A stretch of DNA of 52,675 nucleotides from Natroniella acetigena (GTDB taxonomy: Bacteria; Bacillota; Halanaerobiia; Halobacteroidales; Halobacteroidaceae), in the NCBI RefSeq assembly GCF_023227745.1, contig NZ_JALKBX010000012.1, forward strand, positions 1-52,675, read 5' to 3'. Below the pieces are notes generated by a model, which was given only the letters and a program-made list of their open reading frames with translations, did no database searches and was not told where the DNA came from. The position numbers and the translations under genes are program-made. Below are positions 24,387-33,489 of this stretch, one piece after another (position 1 is the stretch's first letter; every line of letters begins with the position of its first letter).

Positions 24387-26225
24387 ATGGAGCAACAACG
24401 CCCAATAATTTATCTATTAGCAGATCAGAGTAAGTATTTACTTGGTCTATCTACTTTACCTGAATTAGATACTAAGTATTATCTACAACAGGGGGTTATA
24501 GAACAAGACTTTAAACTATTTTTGTTGACAGAAGAGTTGGACTGGGGAGTAGGAGAGTATCTGTACCAGAAGATAACTACTGCCCAAGAGCGAAGAGGGG
24601 CCAACTTTGATAGTAGATTGGTAGCAGGAGGGTTGTTTAATCTCTTGTTAGACTTTGATCCGTTGACCAAGGTAGTTGAGGATAAGAAGGCAGAGATTGC
24701 TGAGGAGTTGCAGCAATTTAAGTTAGTAACTAAAGTTACTAAAGAAGAGGTAGCTAGGCAAGAGATCTTGGCTACCTCTTTTCCCCGTCCAGTAGAGTTC
24801 TACCAGGTCTATCGGTTAGTGGCAGGTCAGAAGTTATATTATAGTGAGATTAGGCAAGTGGTACGGAAGAATAAACTGGTGGTTAGAGATTTAAGTAAGG
24901 TTTTGCTATATTTAAAGTTGTTAGGTCGGCTAGAGATAATTTCAGCAATTAAGTATCGGAGCAGCTCGATCAGTTGCCAGCGGTGTGGTAGTCAGCAGGT
25001 AGTGGAGATTGAGTGTGGTTATTGTGAAAGCTTGGATTATCATTGTCAGGACTGTCTGATGATGGGGGAGGCTAGATTATGCCGTCCGTTGTATCGAATT
25101 CCAGCTATGGAGACTGAATCAGAGTTGAAGTTTATTGAGCCTGAGTTGGAATTTGAATTGACAGCACTCCAGCAGGATGTCTCTGATCAGTTGGTTAAAT
25201 TTACGCAGCAAAATTATCAACAGGCTCTGGTCTGGGCAGTCTGTGGGGCTGGTAAGACGGAGGTGACCTTTGCTGTCATTGCTAAGTTATTAAATCAAGG
25301 TAGGCAGGTCTTATTTGCGATTCCACGGCGGGATGTAGTCGTTGAGTTGGCAGAAAGATTACGGGAGGCTTTTCCTGAAATCAGCATTAAGGCGCTTTAT
25401 GGAGGTAGTGAGGAACGATATCAGCAGGCTGAGTTGGTAATTGCGACCACCCATCAGGTCTTACGGTATTATCAAGCCTTTGATCTGATTATCTTAGATG
25501 AGATGGATGCCTTTCCCTATCAAGGCAGTGAGATTCTAAAGCGGGTGCTTCAAGAGGCGAGAAAGGATGACGGGCAGATCATTTATATGACTGCTACTCC
25601 TGGGCCAGAGGAGTTTGCGGAGTTAGAAGAAGGTCGCTCAAAGTTGATCAAGCTATCGGCTAGATATCATGGTTATCCACTCCCCGAGCCTGAACTGTTG
25701 ACGGCAGAGCTGAAGTATGATCAGGAGGAGGGGGTTGTGGAGTTGGCCCAGCTTGTGTTGGACAAGTTGTGGTTATCGGTTGAGGGTGATGGAGCTCAGG
25801 TCTTTCTCTTCGTTCCGAGTAGGGATTTAGTGGATTTAGTCGTTGATTATTTACGAGTTCAGTTTCCAGAGATCAATGGAGTCAGTTGGGTGCAGGGTAG
25901 TCATTCCCAGGATCAACGTCGTGAAGAGAAGCGGGAAGGATTTTTGGCAGGAGATTATCCGATCTTGGTTTCGACGACGATCATGGAGCGAGGTGTAACG
26001 GTGGAGAAGGCCAATGTCTTGGTCTTGTTTGCTGATTGGGAGTATGTCTTTAATCACCAGACTCTGATCCAGATGGCTGGTAGATCTGGTAGATCCCTTA
26101 CTTATCCTGAGGGAAGGGTCTGGTTTATCGGAAATGAGATCAGTGAGGAGATGGAGCTGGCAAGAGATATGATCTGTGAGTTGAATCAGGATGCGAGGGA
26201 GAAAGGACACCTAAAAAAGCATTGA
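24387..26225 (+). CDS. comFA: ComFA-like DNA helicase/translocase
   Basis: 612 aa, longer than Bacillus ComFA (about 460 aa) because of an N-terminal region of about 190 residues without recognised motifs. Four-cysteine zinc module CQRCGSQQ ... CGYC ... CQDC near 197-230; Walker A AVCGAGKTE near 285; Walker B LDEMDAFPY (DEMD) near 373; motif III YMTATPG; motif VI QMAGRSGRS. In competent bacteria ComFA is the ATPase that drives DNA uptake. The TGA stop lies inside a heptamer array onset (AAAGCATTGAATATTTAA). Confidence 0.9.
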   Translation: MEQQRPIIYLLADQSKYLLGLSTLPELDTKYYLQQGVIEQDFKLFLLTEELDWGVGEYLYQKITTAQERRGANFDSRLVAGGLFNLLLDFDPLTKVVEDKKAEIAEELQQFKLVTKVTKEEVARQEILATSFPRPVEFYQVYRLVAGQKLYYSEIRQVVRKNKLVVRDLSKVLLYLKLLGRLEIISAIKYRSSSISCQRCGSQQVVEIECGYCESLDYHCQDCLMMGEARLCRPLYRIPAMETESELKFIEPELEFELTALQQDVSDQLVKFTQQNYQQALVWAVCGAGKTEVTFAVIAKLLNQGRQVLFAIPRRDVVVELAERLREAFPEISIKALYGGSEERYQQAELVIATTHQVLRYYQAFDLIILDEMDAFPYQGSEILKRVLQEARKDDGQIIYMTATPGPEEFAELEEGRSKLIKLSARYHGYPLPEPELLTAELKYDQEEGVVELAQLVLDKLWLSVEGDGAQVFLFVPSRDLVDLVVDYLRVQFPEINGVSWVQGSHSQDQRREEKREGFLAGDYPILVSTTIMERGVTVEKANVLVLFADWEYVFNHQTLIQMAGRSGRSLTYPEGRVWFIGNEISEEMELARDMICELNQDAREKGHLKKH

Positions 26226-26580
26226 ATATTTAATATTGAATAGTTAAAAACAATTGAAAGTTGATAATTGATAATTGACAGTAGCTAGAAAAAATTTAAG
26301 AGCGGATGGACACTGATAAAAAAGCATTGAATATTTAATATTGAATAATGAATAGTTAAAGATCAAAGGTTTAAGATCAAAATCCTTAAGATTAAAATTC
26401 AGTGAATCACGAATGAGGAATAATTGGCCCTAATTATAAAATGATTGATAAACAAAAATTAACAATTGACAGAATGTACAATGGACAATTAAAGAGCTTT
26501 TAAAGTATTTTGATTAAGGAATTGGGCTTTAATTGTAAATTGTTAATTGTATATTGTAAATTTGTTTTCGAGGTGATTTT
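26226..26580. repeat. 355-bp comFA-comFC spacer: nested heptamer arms
   Basis: Two successive left arms with the onset AAAAAAGCATTGAATATT (26217 and 26321), each a run of ATTGAAT/TTGATAA-type units; a GACAGAATGTACAATGGAC stretch near 26465-26490; right arm 26530-26563 (ATTGTAA / ATTGTTA units). A short piece AAATTTAAGAGCGGATGGAC (26292-26311) matches elements at 13935 and 47214. The comFC ribosome-binding site GAGGTGA ends the spacer. No gene seen. Confidence 0.7.
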
Positions 26581-27303
26581 ATGCTATCGAAAGTCTACAA
26601 TTTCATTCTAGAATTACTATACCCCGCCTGGCCAAGCTGTCCAGCTTGTGGACGGGAGTTTAGCAGTAGTGAGATCGGTTTTTGCTCTGAATGTATCGAT
26701 GAGATCGAATTTATCGGTGATGATTACTGTATCAAGTGTGGTAAGCTAACCGAGAATAAATTATGCCTTGATTGTAGGGAGCAGGAGCGGTTTTTCAGTC
26801 AGGCTCGGGCGGTTGGTCTTTATGATGCGGGGTTGAAGGAATATATTAAGCAGTTGAAATATGAACAACGGCAGCAGTTAGCTAGACCGTTGGCAGGGTT
26901 GTTAACTAGATATGCTGAGTACTACTATCAGATTAATCGGCTGGATCTAATAACATATATTCCAATTCACAAGGAACGTCTAGAGGAGCGGGGGTTTAAT
27001 CAGGCCTATCTGTTGGCTAAGCAGTTAGCTAGTGAACTTAGATTACCGATTAAGTCGCTGTTGGCTAGAATAGTAGATACTGCTCGGCAGAGTGAGTTGG
27101 CCCGGCAGGAGCGATTGCAGAATCTAGCTGGTAAGTTCAAGATAGAGAATCAGCAGTTAGTTAAAGGGCAGAGGATATTGTTGGTTGATGATATCTTTAC
27201 GACTGGAGCAACGGTCAATGAAGCCAGTAAACTGTTGCTGGAAGCAGGAGCGAAAGATGTTAAAGTAATTACATTGGCCACTGGGATGGATCTTGTCAGA
27301 TAA
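26581..27303 (+). CDS. comFC: ComFC/GntX-family phosphoribosyltransferase-like protein
   Basis: 240 aa. N-terminal double zinc finger (CPACGREF ... CSEC, and CIKCGKL ... CLDC), then a PRTase fold with YIPIHKERLEERGFNQA and the PRPP-binding loop ILLVDDIFTTGATVNEA. ComFC supports uptake or recombination of transforming DNA. No comFB lies between it and comFA, unlike in B. subtilis. Confidence 0.92.
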   Translation: MLSKVYNFILELLYPAWPSCPACGREFSSSEIGFCSECIDEIEFIGDDYCIKCGKLTENKLCLDCREQERFFSQARAVGLYDAGLKEYIKQLKYEQRQQLARPLAGLLTRYAEYYYQINRLDLITYIPIHKERLEERGFNQAYLLAKQLASELRLPIKSLLARIVDTARQSELARQERLQNLAGKFKIENQQLVKGQRILLVDDIFTTGATVNEASKLLLEAGAKDVKVITLATGMDLVR

Positions 27304-27474
27304 CAAGGAATTTTTGTAGAAATAGAGAATAATATTAGTAACTGGTGACTAGTGATTAGTGATTAGGTTTTAGAGTATTTAACCAATTACAGATTTAAGC
27401 TTTGATTTTGATCTTTTGAATTTAATTGTGAATTGTACATTGTAAATTGTTAATTAAACTGGGGGGTGACTGAA
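27304..27474. repeat. Heptamer hairpin comFC-yvyF
   Basis: Left arm 27335-27366 (GTGACTA / GTGATTA units) and right arm 27418-27457 (AATTGTG / ACATTGT / AAATTGT units) around a short AT-rich core with TTTGATTTTGATC. Confidence 0.55.
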
Positions 27475-27882
27475 GTGTCAATACAAAAATGTAAGGATTG
27501 CAAACAGATCTTTGCTCCTGTCCGGAAAGAGAAGAAGTGTCCTGACTGTAGAAGAAAAGAGAATGAGAAGTTTAAGCTTGTGCGGGATTATTTATGGGAG
27601 AACCCTGGGGCGACGATCGAAGAAGTGCATCAAGATACTGAAGTCGAAAAGAAGTTGATCCGTGAGTTTGTGAAGCAAGGCCGTTTTGAGCAGATGGGAG
27701 AGTTAGAACTGACTATTGACTGTGATCGATGTGGAGTTCCGATTTCGAGTGGACGGTTTTGCAAAAGTTGTCGAGATGCTTTACAGGATAGCTTTAACAA
27801 GGCTAAGAGCAAGTTAAAGAAAAAGCCTAAGGAGAAGAAAGGTGCCGGGATGTTTACTAGGGAGCGACGTGAAAAAAGATAA
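27475..27882 (+). CDS. yvyF: YvyF-like flagellar-region zinc-finger protein (TIGR03826 type)
   Basis: 135 aa from GTG 27475, five nt after GGGGGGTGA; an earlier in-frame GTG at 27466 lies within that site. N-terminal zinc finger (CKDCKQIFAP ... KKCPDCRRKE), central winged-helix-like segment (WENPGATIEEVHQDTEVEKKL), second finger (CDRCGVPISSGRFCKSC) and a very basic tail. Its place between comFC and flgM is that of yvyF in B. subtilis. Function unknown. Confidence 0.85.
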   Translation: MSIQKCKDCKQIFAPVRKEKKCPDCRRKENEKFKLVRDYLWENPGATIEEVHQDTEVEKKLIREFVKQGRFEQMGELELTIDCDRCGVPISSGRFCKSCRDALQDSFNKAKSKLKKKPKEKKGAGMFTRERREKR

Positions 27883-27896
27883 TAGCTTTCGCGAGA

Positions 27897-27953
27897 GGGG
27901 TTTAAGGTAGGATAACTGTTTATTAGTTAGTTAATCTTCCTTAAGCCTTTTTT
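27897..27953 (+). terminator. Terminator after yvyF
   Basis: GGGTTTAAGG-AGGAT pairs with ATCTTCCTTAAGCC over a long stem with a nested AACT/AGTT hairpin, then TTTTTT. Confidence 0.8.
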
Positions 27954-28469
27954 ATTGTTTGAGATGGGGGTTAAATAATGTTGAGGAATTAACGATAAAA
28001 TAAAAAAGCATTGAATATTTAATAATGAATATTGAATAATTAATAGTTAAAATAATAGTTAAAAATCAAGAGCGTTAGAAAATCATAAAATCAAATTCTT
28101 TAATTCAATAGAATTTAAAACTTTTGAATTTAACTCACACTGACACTGAATCAAAAATATGTATTCAGTACTAAGTATTCAAAGCTCAAGCAGCTCAGTT
28201 AAAAGAATGATTTGGAAGACAAAATATTTAGTCGCAGGATGCTTTGCAAACATTGATGGGTTTAGTTAGTGTTTTGAATGTGTGACTTTGAATTCCCTAC
28301 GGGTCTTAAAAAAAACAAGACCCTTCGTGAAAACCCTATCCACTGTCAATTGTACATTGTAAATTGTACACTAAGATGGGGGCAGAGAAATTTAGTTATT
28401 TGCGAGGTATTGTAATAACAGGCTTTAATTTAGCTAAGAGCATTAAGTTCATTAAAGGTGGTGGTAGAG
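27954..28469. repeat. Spacer yvyF-flgM: heptamer arms, dispersed hairpin and family-A element copy 1
   Basis: Left arm 28006-28055 (onset AAAAAAGCATTGAATATT). About 28205-28447 forms family-A copy 1, also present upstream of the DUF6470 gene: blocks CAGGATG...TTGCAA, GTGACTTTGAATT, ATTGTACATTGTAAATTGTAC, GCAGAGAAATTTAGTTAT, GTATTGTAATAACAGGCTT. Element 28295-28343 (CCCTACGGGTCTT / AAGACCCTTCGTGAAAA / CTATCCACTG) interrupts copy 1 and is missing from copy 2. Confidence 0.75.
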
Positions 28470-28763
28470 ATGAAAATTGATCAGAATCAACAAGCGAAGT
28501 TGGCCCAGGCTTTTAACAAGTATAACAAGCAACAACGACAGCAGGAGCAAAAGATCGGTAAGGATCAAAGAACGGATCGAGTCTCTTTATCCAAGGAGGC
28601 CTTGCAGCTACAGAAGGTGGAACAGGAGTTGGCTGAGAAGGTTGATTCGCCAGAGCGGCAGGAGAAAATTGACAGGATAAAAGCGGAAGTTCAGGCAGGG
28701 ACTTATAATGTCGATGGTGAAGCTATAGCGGAGAAGATGCTGGACGGTATAATGAACAATTGA
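28470..28763 (+). CDS. flgM: Anti-sigma-28 factor FlgM
   Basis: 97 aa from ATG 28470, about seven nt after the AAAGGTGG-type ribosome-binding site; two in-frame GTGs upstream overlap it. The C-terminal half (DRVSLSKEALQLQKVEQEL ... SPERQEKIDRIKAEVQAGTYNVDGEAIAEKMLDGI) is the sigma-D/FliA-binding domain of FlgM. It holds sigma-28 inactive until export through the hook. First gene of the flgM-flgN-flgK group. Confidence 0.93.
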   Translation: MKIDQNQQAKLAQAFNKYNKQQRQQEQKIGKDQRTDRVSLSKEALQLQKVEQELAEKVDSPERQEKIDRIKAEVQAGTYNVDGEAIAEKMLDGIMNN

Positions 28764-29112
28764 CAATGTACAATGTACAATTGGGAGATCAAAATCTTAA
28801 AAGAAGAGAATAGTTAAAGACCAAAAGTTCAAAGACAGTAACCACGAATCAACACAAATTAACATTAATAAAAAATGGATTATAAATTAAGGTCAAAAAC
28901 AGATAAGCCACAGATCAATACTGATTAAAATAAATTTAAAAAGTAGTGAAAATAATAGGGAATACTTAAAGCTCAAAAACTCAAAGATAGCAACCACGAA
29001 TTAACACTAATTGACAATTAAAGGTCAAGGTTTTTGAAGTGTTGGAAGTTTTTAACTATCAACTTTAAACTATCAATTATCAATTGAATTTACACTGCGA
29101 AGGAGGAAGCTT
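28764..29112. repeat. 349-bp flgM-flgN spacer: heptamer arms
   Basis: Left arm 28757-28785 (ACAATTG / ACAATGT units) overlaps the flgM stop; right arm 29056-29092 (AACTATC / AATTATC units) precedes the flgN ribosome-binding site. The middle holds two related stretches (AACCACGAATCAACACAAATT near 28841 and AACCACGAATTAACAC near 28991) with CACAGATCAATACTGATTAA between. No gene or promoter recognised. Confidence 0.65.
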
Positions 29113-29592
29113 ATGGCAGAAGTTGAAGTAACAGAATATCATATCAAACAGTTAATCGAAATCTTAAAGGCTGAATATAAAATCCATCAAAAGATTTATG
29201 AACTAGGTGAGAGAAAACGGGAAGCACTTCTTGAGCAGGATATGACTAAGTTAAATGAGATTGTTAAGAAGGAAGAAGAGGTTGTAGATTATATAGAGGT
29301 ATTAGAGGGAAAGAGAAGTGATTTAGTAGGTGATTTAAGTATTACTGAACTGATAAAAGAGTCTGAGCCTCCTTACGATGAAAGATTAGAGGAGATAGGT
29401 GAGAAGTTATCACTTTTGATGGCCAAGCTGATCGATTTGAACCAGCTTAATAATAAATTAATCCAAGATGGCATTAAGATGACTAATTTCAGTCTCAGCA
29501 TCTTGACGGATGATCAAAAGAGTACTTATGGGAAAAAGGGTTCATTCAATAATGATCGAAAAAGGAGTTCGATTCTTAATCACAAAGCATGA
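29113..29592 (+). CDS. flgN: Flagellar hook-associated protein chaperone FlgN
   Basis: 159 aa, all-helical coiled-coil FlgN_like domain (IEILKAEYKIHQKIYELGERKREALLEQD, then IVKKEEEVVDYIEVLEGKR). It binds FlgK and FlgL before export. GAAGGAGGAA ribosome-binding site; the start ATG is clear. Position between flgM and flgK as in B. subtilis. Confidence 0.88.
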   Translation: MAEVEVTEYHIKQLIEILKAEYKIHQKIYELGERKREALLEQDMTKLNEIVKKEEEVVDYIEVLEGKRSDLVGDLSITELIKESEPPYDERLEEIGEKLSLLMAKLIDLNQLNNKLIQDGIKMTNFSLSILTDDQKSTYGKKGSFNNDRKRSSILNHKA

Positions 29593-29828
29593 GAAGCGTG
29601 TCGGTGTCAGTAGTCCGTGCCAGTGGAAGAGCAGAAAAAGCGTGACTGTGTCAGTAATTTGTGTCTGTGAAAACCATTAAACTTAAATATTATTAGAGAT
29701 TGATTTTCTTTTTTCTTAATGATTTTCATGGTCTTGAATTTTTACAGACAACAGTCACAGCCACAGACACGTATTTCACCGGTAACACTTGACAGACAAC
29801 GGATAACAGAAGAACAGGAGGGAAAGTG
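29593..29828. repeat. flgN-flgK spacer: GTGTCAGT/ACAGACAC heptamer arms
   Basis: Left arm 29596-29670 (GTGTCGG / TGTCAGT / TGTGTCT units, in two blocks) and right arm 29744-29815 (ACAGACA / CAGTCAC / CAGACAC / GACAGAC units) are complementary. The same unit type recurs only inside the structured RNA at 52325-52395. Confidence 0.7.
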
Positions 29829-31601
29829 ATGACATCAACATTTGGAGGAATTGAGTTAGCCAAACGGGCTTTACAAACACAACAGAAGTCTTTGATGGTA
29901 ACGGGTCATAATATCGCTAATGCTAATAATGAAAATTACTCCCGGCAGCAGGCAGTTCAAGGAACGACAACACCTTATACTGTGCCAGGGTTAAATCAAA
30001 GTGCTAATGCCGGCCAAATTGGAACGGGAGTTGAAGTTAAAAAGATTGAACGGATGCGGGATAACTTTGTAGATAGTAGGATCAGAGCTGAAAATCATGG
30101 TTTAGGTGAATGGGAGATGAAAAAAGAGAATTTAAAAGAGATTGAGTCTATCTTTAATGAATTAGAAGAGGGCGGATTGGTTAATAGTTTAGATGAGTTT
30201 TGGACCAGTTGGCAGGAGCTTAACAATAACCCCGAGAGTCTAGCTATGAGAGAGACACTTGTCCAAAAATCAATTACTTTAACGACTCAGATGAATCACT
30301 TTGATTCGGCTTTGGAGGAATTTAAAGGGAATTTAGGAACAGAGATTGAAGGGCGGGTCGATGAGTTTAATGCTTTAACCAGCAGAATTGCCAGTCTCAA
30401 TGACCAGATTAAAGCGGTTGAGACTGATGGTAAGAAGAATGCCAATGACTTGATCGATGAACGGGATGCTTTACTAGATGATCTCTCTAAGTTGGCTGAT
30501 GTCAATATTAGAACGACAGAGGACAATGAAGCTAATGTTAGTTTGAATGGAATTAATGTCGTCCAGGGTAAGTTTGCTCATAAGTTAGAAGAGTCTACGG
30601 CTGGTGAAGAGATGGAGCTAGAGGAGAACTTTGTAGCTGCGTTCAGTGGAGATAGTGTTGAGAATGATGGTGAGGAATATGATTATATTAGAATTGTAAG
30701 TGATGAAGATATTGATAATATTGAAATAGAGTTTGGTGATGATGATGGTTATGATGATGGTACAATAACTTTAGATCGAGAGGATACAAGTAACTTTGAA
30801 GAGCGGATTAGAGGTTTGCTAGAAGATGAAGGTGAGCACGATATTAAGAATGTCACTGTTTTTGAAGATAGATTGGGGAAAGCTTTAGGCGATGAAGATT
30901 GGGAATTAGATAATGATAATGTCAACTTTGAGCATGAATTTGAAGGATATAAAGAAGATGGAATTGAAAAATATCAATTCCAAGTTGGTGGTAATAGTGT
31001 ACAGATCAACAGTGGAGAGATTAAGGGCTTGCAGGATGTTAGGGATAAAGTTGATGATTATCGTGTTAATAATTTGGATCGATTGACGCGGAGGCTAGTC
31101 AGTGAGGTCAACCATATCCATGGCAATGGCTATGATATGAATGGTGATGCAGTTGGTGAAGATCATGAAAACTTCTTTACCTTCAATACTGAAGATGATG
31201 GTAAAGTACCAACAGCAGGTCACATCCAGGTCAATGAGAATATCGTGGATGATCCAAGTAAGATAGCTGCTTCTGCTAATGGTGAACTAGGAGATGGAAG
31301 CAATGCCCAACGAATTGCTGATCTGAGGTACAAAGGGGATGCTATCAATTCGACTGGTTTTAATGATTACTGGCAGACACAGACCAGTATGTTGGGGATT
31401 GATATCGAACGGGCTGATAGGATGCATAGTAATCAGAAGGTCTTGACTGACAGTTTAAAGGCGAAGCGTGATGAAGTGTCAGGTGTTTCTTTAGATGAAG
31501 AGATGACTGAGATGGTCAAGTTTCAGCATGGTTATAATGCAGCCGGACGAGTAATTTCACGGTTAGATGAGATGTTTAATACGCTTGTTAATACAATATA
31601 G
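29829..31601 (+). CDS. flgK: Flagellar hook-associated protein 1, FlgK (HAP1)
   Basis: 590 aa from ATG 29829, six nt after AGGAGGG. Conserved N-terminus (STFGGIELAKRALQTQQKSL, HNIANANNENYSRQ) and C-terminus (SGVSLDEEMTEMVKFQHGYNAAGRVISRLDEM) form the D0/D1 coiled coils. The middle is variable and very acidic (for example IEIEFGDDDGYDDGTITLD), consistent with a surface-exposed domain in a high-salt medium. It joins hook to filament, exported with FlgN. Confidence 0.95.
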   Translation: MTSTFGGIELAKRALQTQQKSLMVTGHNIANANNENYSRQQAVQGTTTPYTVPGLNQSANAGQIGTGVEVKKIERMRDNFVDSRIRAENHGLGEWEMKKENLKEIESIFNELEEGGLVNSLDEFWTSWQELNNNPESLAMRETLVQKSITLTTQMNHFDSALEEFKGNLGTEIEGRVDEFNALTSRIASLNDQIKAVETDGKKNANDLIDERDALLDDLSKLADVNIRTTEDNEANVSLNGINVVQGKFAHKLEESTAGEEMELEENFVAAFSGDSVENDGEEYDYIRIVSDEDIDNIEIEFGDDDGYDDGTITLDREDTSNFEERIRGLLEDEGEHDIKNVTVFEDRLGKALGDEDWELDNDNVNFEHEFEGYKEDGIEKYQFQVGGNSVQINSGEIKGLQDVRDKVDDYRVNNLDRLTRRLVSEVNHIHGNGYDMNGDAVGEDHENFFTFNTEDDGKVPTAGHIQVNENIVDDPSKIAASANGELGDGSNAQRIADLRYKGDAINSTGFNDYWQTQTSMLGIDIERADRMHSNQKVLTDSLKAKRDEVSGVSLDEEMTEMVKFQHGYNAAGRVISRLDEMFNTLVNTI

Positions 31602-31605
31602 CTAG

Positions 31606-31632
31606 TTAGCAATTGATAATTGATAATTAAAA
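31606..31632. repeat. Left heptamer arm after flgK
   Basis: AATTGATAATTGATAATT-type units directly after the flgK stop; the matching right arm is 32140-32180 before flgL. Confidence 0.55.
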
Positions 31633-31639
31633 AGCATAT

Positions 31640-32187
31640 GTGTAAAATTAAGATAATCTTTGGTATTATAAGGGTTTAAGGTAGAGCTTTATTACAATTA
31701 TGTGTAACTTTTGCTTAGAACCATGAGGGAGATTTCTCGTTCTGAAAGATTTTTTCTGAGCTTCTAAGATTCGTCTGCGAATAAATAAGAGCTAGCTAAT
31801 TTAAAAGTAGGGAAATTAGCTAATTCATACTCTTATTTATTTCTCGACTCATCAACAAGCTAGACGAAAAAATCTAGATGTCACTGCGAAACATCCCTCA
31901 TGATTTATAATTAGTTAGGTTTTAGGAAAATTTTGTTTGAGCTGAGCATAGATTCTGTAATTAACTGCTTTAACAGCAATTGTATTTAAAATAAATAATG
32001 AATTTAATTTGAAATAGGTAGTTAGCTTGGGTTGCGAGTTTAATTTTCCTTTGTTTTTAAGTTTTTTTCCTAAATTTTTTTGCAGCAAAAAAATTTAGTC
32101 GAGGAAGGGCTGGTTTTTAGCCCTCTCGAAACTGATTTTGAACTTAATTATAAATTGTCAATTATAAACTATAAATTGACTTTAATC
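31640..32187 (+). other. Family-B spacer element copy 1 (candidate structured RNA leader) upstream of flgL
   Basis: Shares long blocks with 34065-34480: AAGATAATCTTTGGTATTAT, GAGCTTTATTACAAT, TTAGGTTTTAGGAAAATT, GAGCTGAGCATAGATT, GCGAGTTTAATTTTCCT. Two adjacent hairpins follow: CTAAATTTTTTT/AAAAAAATTTAG (32071-32099) and TCGAG-GA-AGGGCT/AGCCCT-CTCGA (near 32099-32129). AGGAAAATT (31923) can also pair with AATTTTCCT (32041). Both hairpins are kept in copy 2 with compensating changes. Confidence 0.6.
31721..31903. repeat. 183-bp imperfect palindrome (MITE-like) inside family-B copy 1
   Basis: Ends CATGAGGGA (31722-31730) and TCCCTCATG (31894-31902) pair; inner arms GATTTTTTC/GAAAAAATC, AATAAATAAGAG/CTCTTATTTATT and TAGCTAATTT/AAATTAGCTA also pair, giving one long hairpin. 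In copy 2 the same site instead holds a heptamer hairpin. Confidence 0.75.
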
Positions 32188-32200
32188 GGGGGGTATGATT

Positions 32201-33112
32201 ATGACTCGTGTTACAAACAATATGATGATTCGTGATTTTAAGAATAATTATAACCGAAGTCAAGGCACACTAAATAAATATATGAATCAACTATCAACAG
32301 GAAAACGAATGCAGAATGTATCCGATGATCCTTTGAGTGCTACTAAGTCATTGAGCACTAAGAGTACGATTAAGTATAATGAACAGCATACCAAAAATGT
32401 TCAAGATGGGATCAAATGGCTTGAAACTACGGATATGGCTTTGGATGATGTGGGGAGTACTTTACGACAAGCTAGAGACTTAGCGGTGCAGGGAGCTACA
32501 GACTCAGCTACGCCTGCTGATAAGGCGATGATTGCAAAAGATGTGAGGCAACTTCGTGAACATTTAGTTGAAGTTGGTAATACAACATATGATGATCGTT
32601 ATATCTTCAATGGAACGCGAACGGATGAGAGACCATACACAGCTGGTGATTCAACTAATCCAGATGATTACTTTGCTAATGATGCTGATGTTTCTGAAGC
32701 AACTATTTATCGGGAAGTTGGGCAAGGTGTCAAGATTGATATCAATGTCTCTGGAGCTGACATCGGTGATGAAGGCTTTAGTAAAGTTCTTGCTGATTTG
32801 AAAAAGTTTGAGGATGCTCTAAATGGCGAGGGTGATGAGAGTATTCAGGATGGAATTGCAAATATAGATGATCATATAGAAGAGACCTTGATGGCTCGCG
32901 CCAGAGTTGGAGCTAGACAACAGCGAATGGGTCTTTTAGAGTCTCGGCTAGAAGCTCAAAAGATCAATCATAGTGAGAATTTATCGGATATTGAAGATGT
33001 CGATATGGCAGAGACGATTACAAATTTGAAGATGGAGGAGAATGTCCATCGTGCTTCTTTAGCAATAGGAGCGAGGGTGATTCAGCCAACGTTGGTTGAC
33101 TTTTTGAGTTAA
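32201..33112 (+). CDS. flgL: Flagellar hook-associated protein 3, FlgL (HAP3)
   Basis: 303 aa from ATG 32201, seven nt after GGGGGG; the ATG at 32195 is too close. N-terminus MTRVTNNMMIRDF and QLSTGKRMQNVSDDP match FlgL; the TYDDRYIFNGTRTDERPY segment and the C-terminal flagellin-like helix (MAETITNLKMEENVHRASLAIGARVIQPTLVDFL) complete it. It forms the second hook-filament junction ring. Confidence 0.95.
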   Translation: MTRVTNNMMIRDFKNNYNRSQGTLNKYMNQLSTGKRMQNVSDDPLSATKSLSTKSTIKYNEQHTKNVQDGIKWLETTDMALDDVGSTLRQARDLAVQGATDSATPADKAMIAKDVRQLREHLVEVGNTTYDDRYIFNGTRTDERPYTAGDSTNPDDYFANDADVSEATIYREVGQGVKIDINVSGADIGDEGFSKVLADLKKFEDALNGEGDESIQDGIANIDDHIEETLMARARVGARQQRMGLLESRLEAQKINHSENLSDIEDVDMAETITNLKMEENVHRASLAIGARVIQPTLVDFLS

Positions 33113-33489
33113 CAAAAAAAGCATTGAATATTTAATATTGAATAATTAATAATGGGAAAAATAAAAAGTTATAAAGCTATAAAAGCATCAATTTGAAAAA
33201 TTGAATAATGAATCGTCGAAAAAGATTGAATTAAATTGTAAATTATTAATTATTAATGAGTCTTCTCATCTGAAAATATTGGAAGAATGAATATTTAATC
33301 TCAGGATGTCTTGCAACTATTGATGGTTTAAGTGTTTGTGGTTTTATGACTTTGAATTTAATTGTCAATTGTACATTGTAAATTGTACATTAAGACGGGG
33401 GTGCAGAGAAATTTAGTTATCTGCTAAGTATTGTAATAACAGGCTTAGATTTAGATGAGAGCACTGTTAATTAGATAGGGGGGATTAGT
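33113..33489. repeat. Spacer flgL-DUF6470: heptamer arms and family-A copy 2
   Basis: Left arm 33117-33150 (onset AAAAAAGCATTGAATATT); partial right arm 33234-33258; about 33275-33475 is family-A copy 2: CAGGATG, ATGACTTTGAATT, ATTGTACATTGTAAATTGTAC, GCAGAGAAATTTAGTTAT, GTATTGTAATAACAGGCTT, close to copy 1 at 28205-28447. The GGGGGG ribosome-binding site at 33478-33483 ends it. Confidence 0.75.

Noticed and set aside
28477-28680. 67-aa ORF in another frame of flgM
   Set aside because: Arg/Ser-rich translation typical of an out-of-frame shadow; flgM is clearly the real gene.
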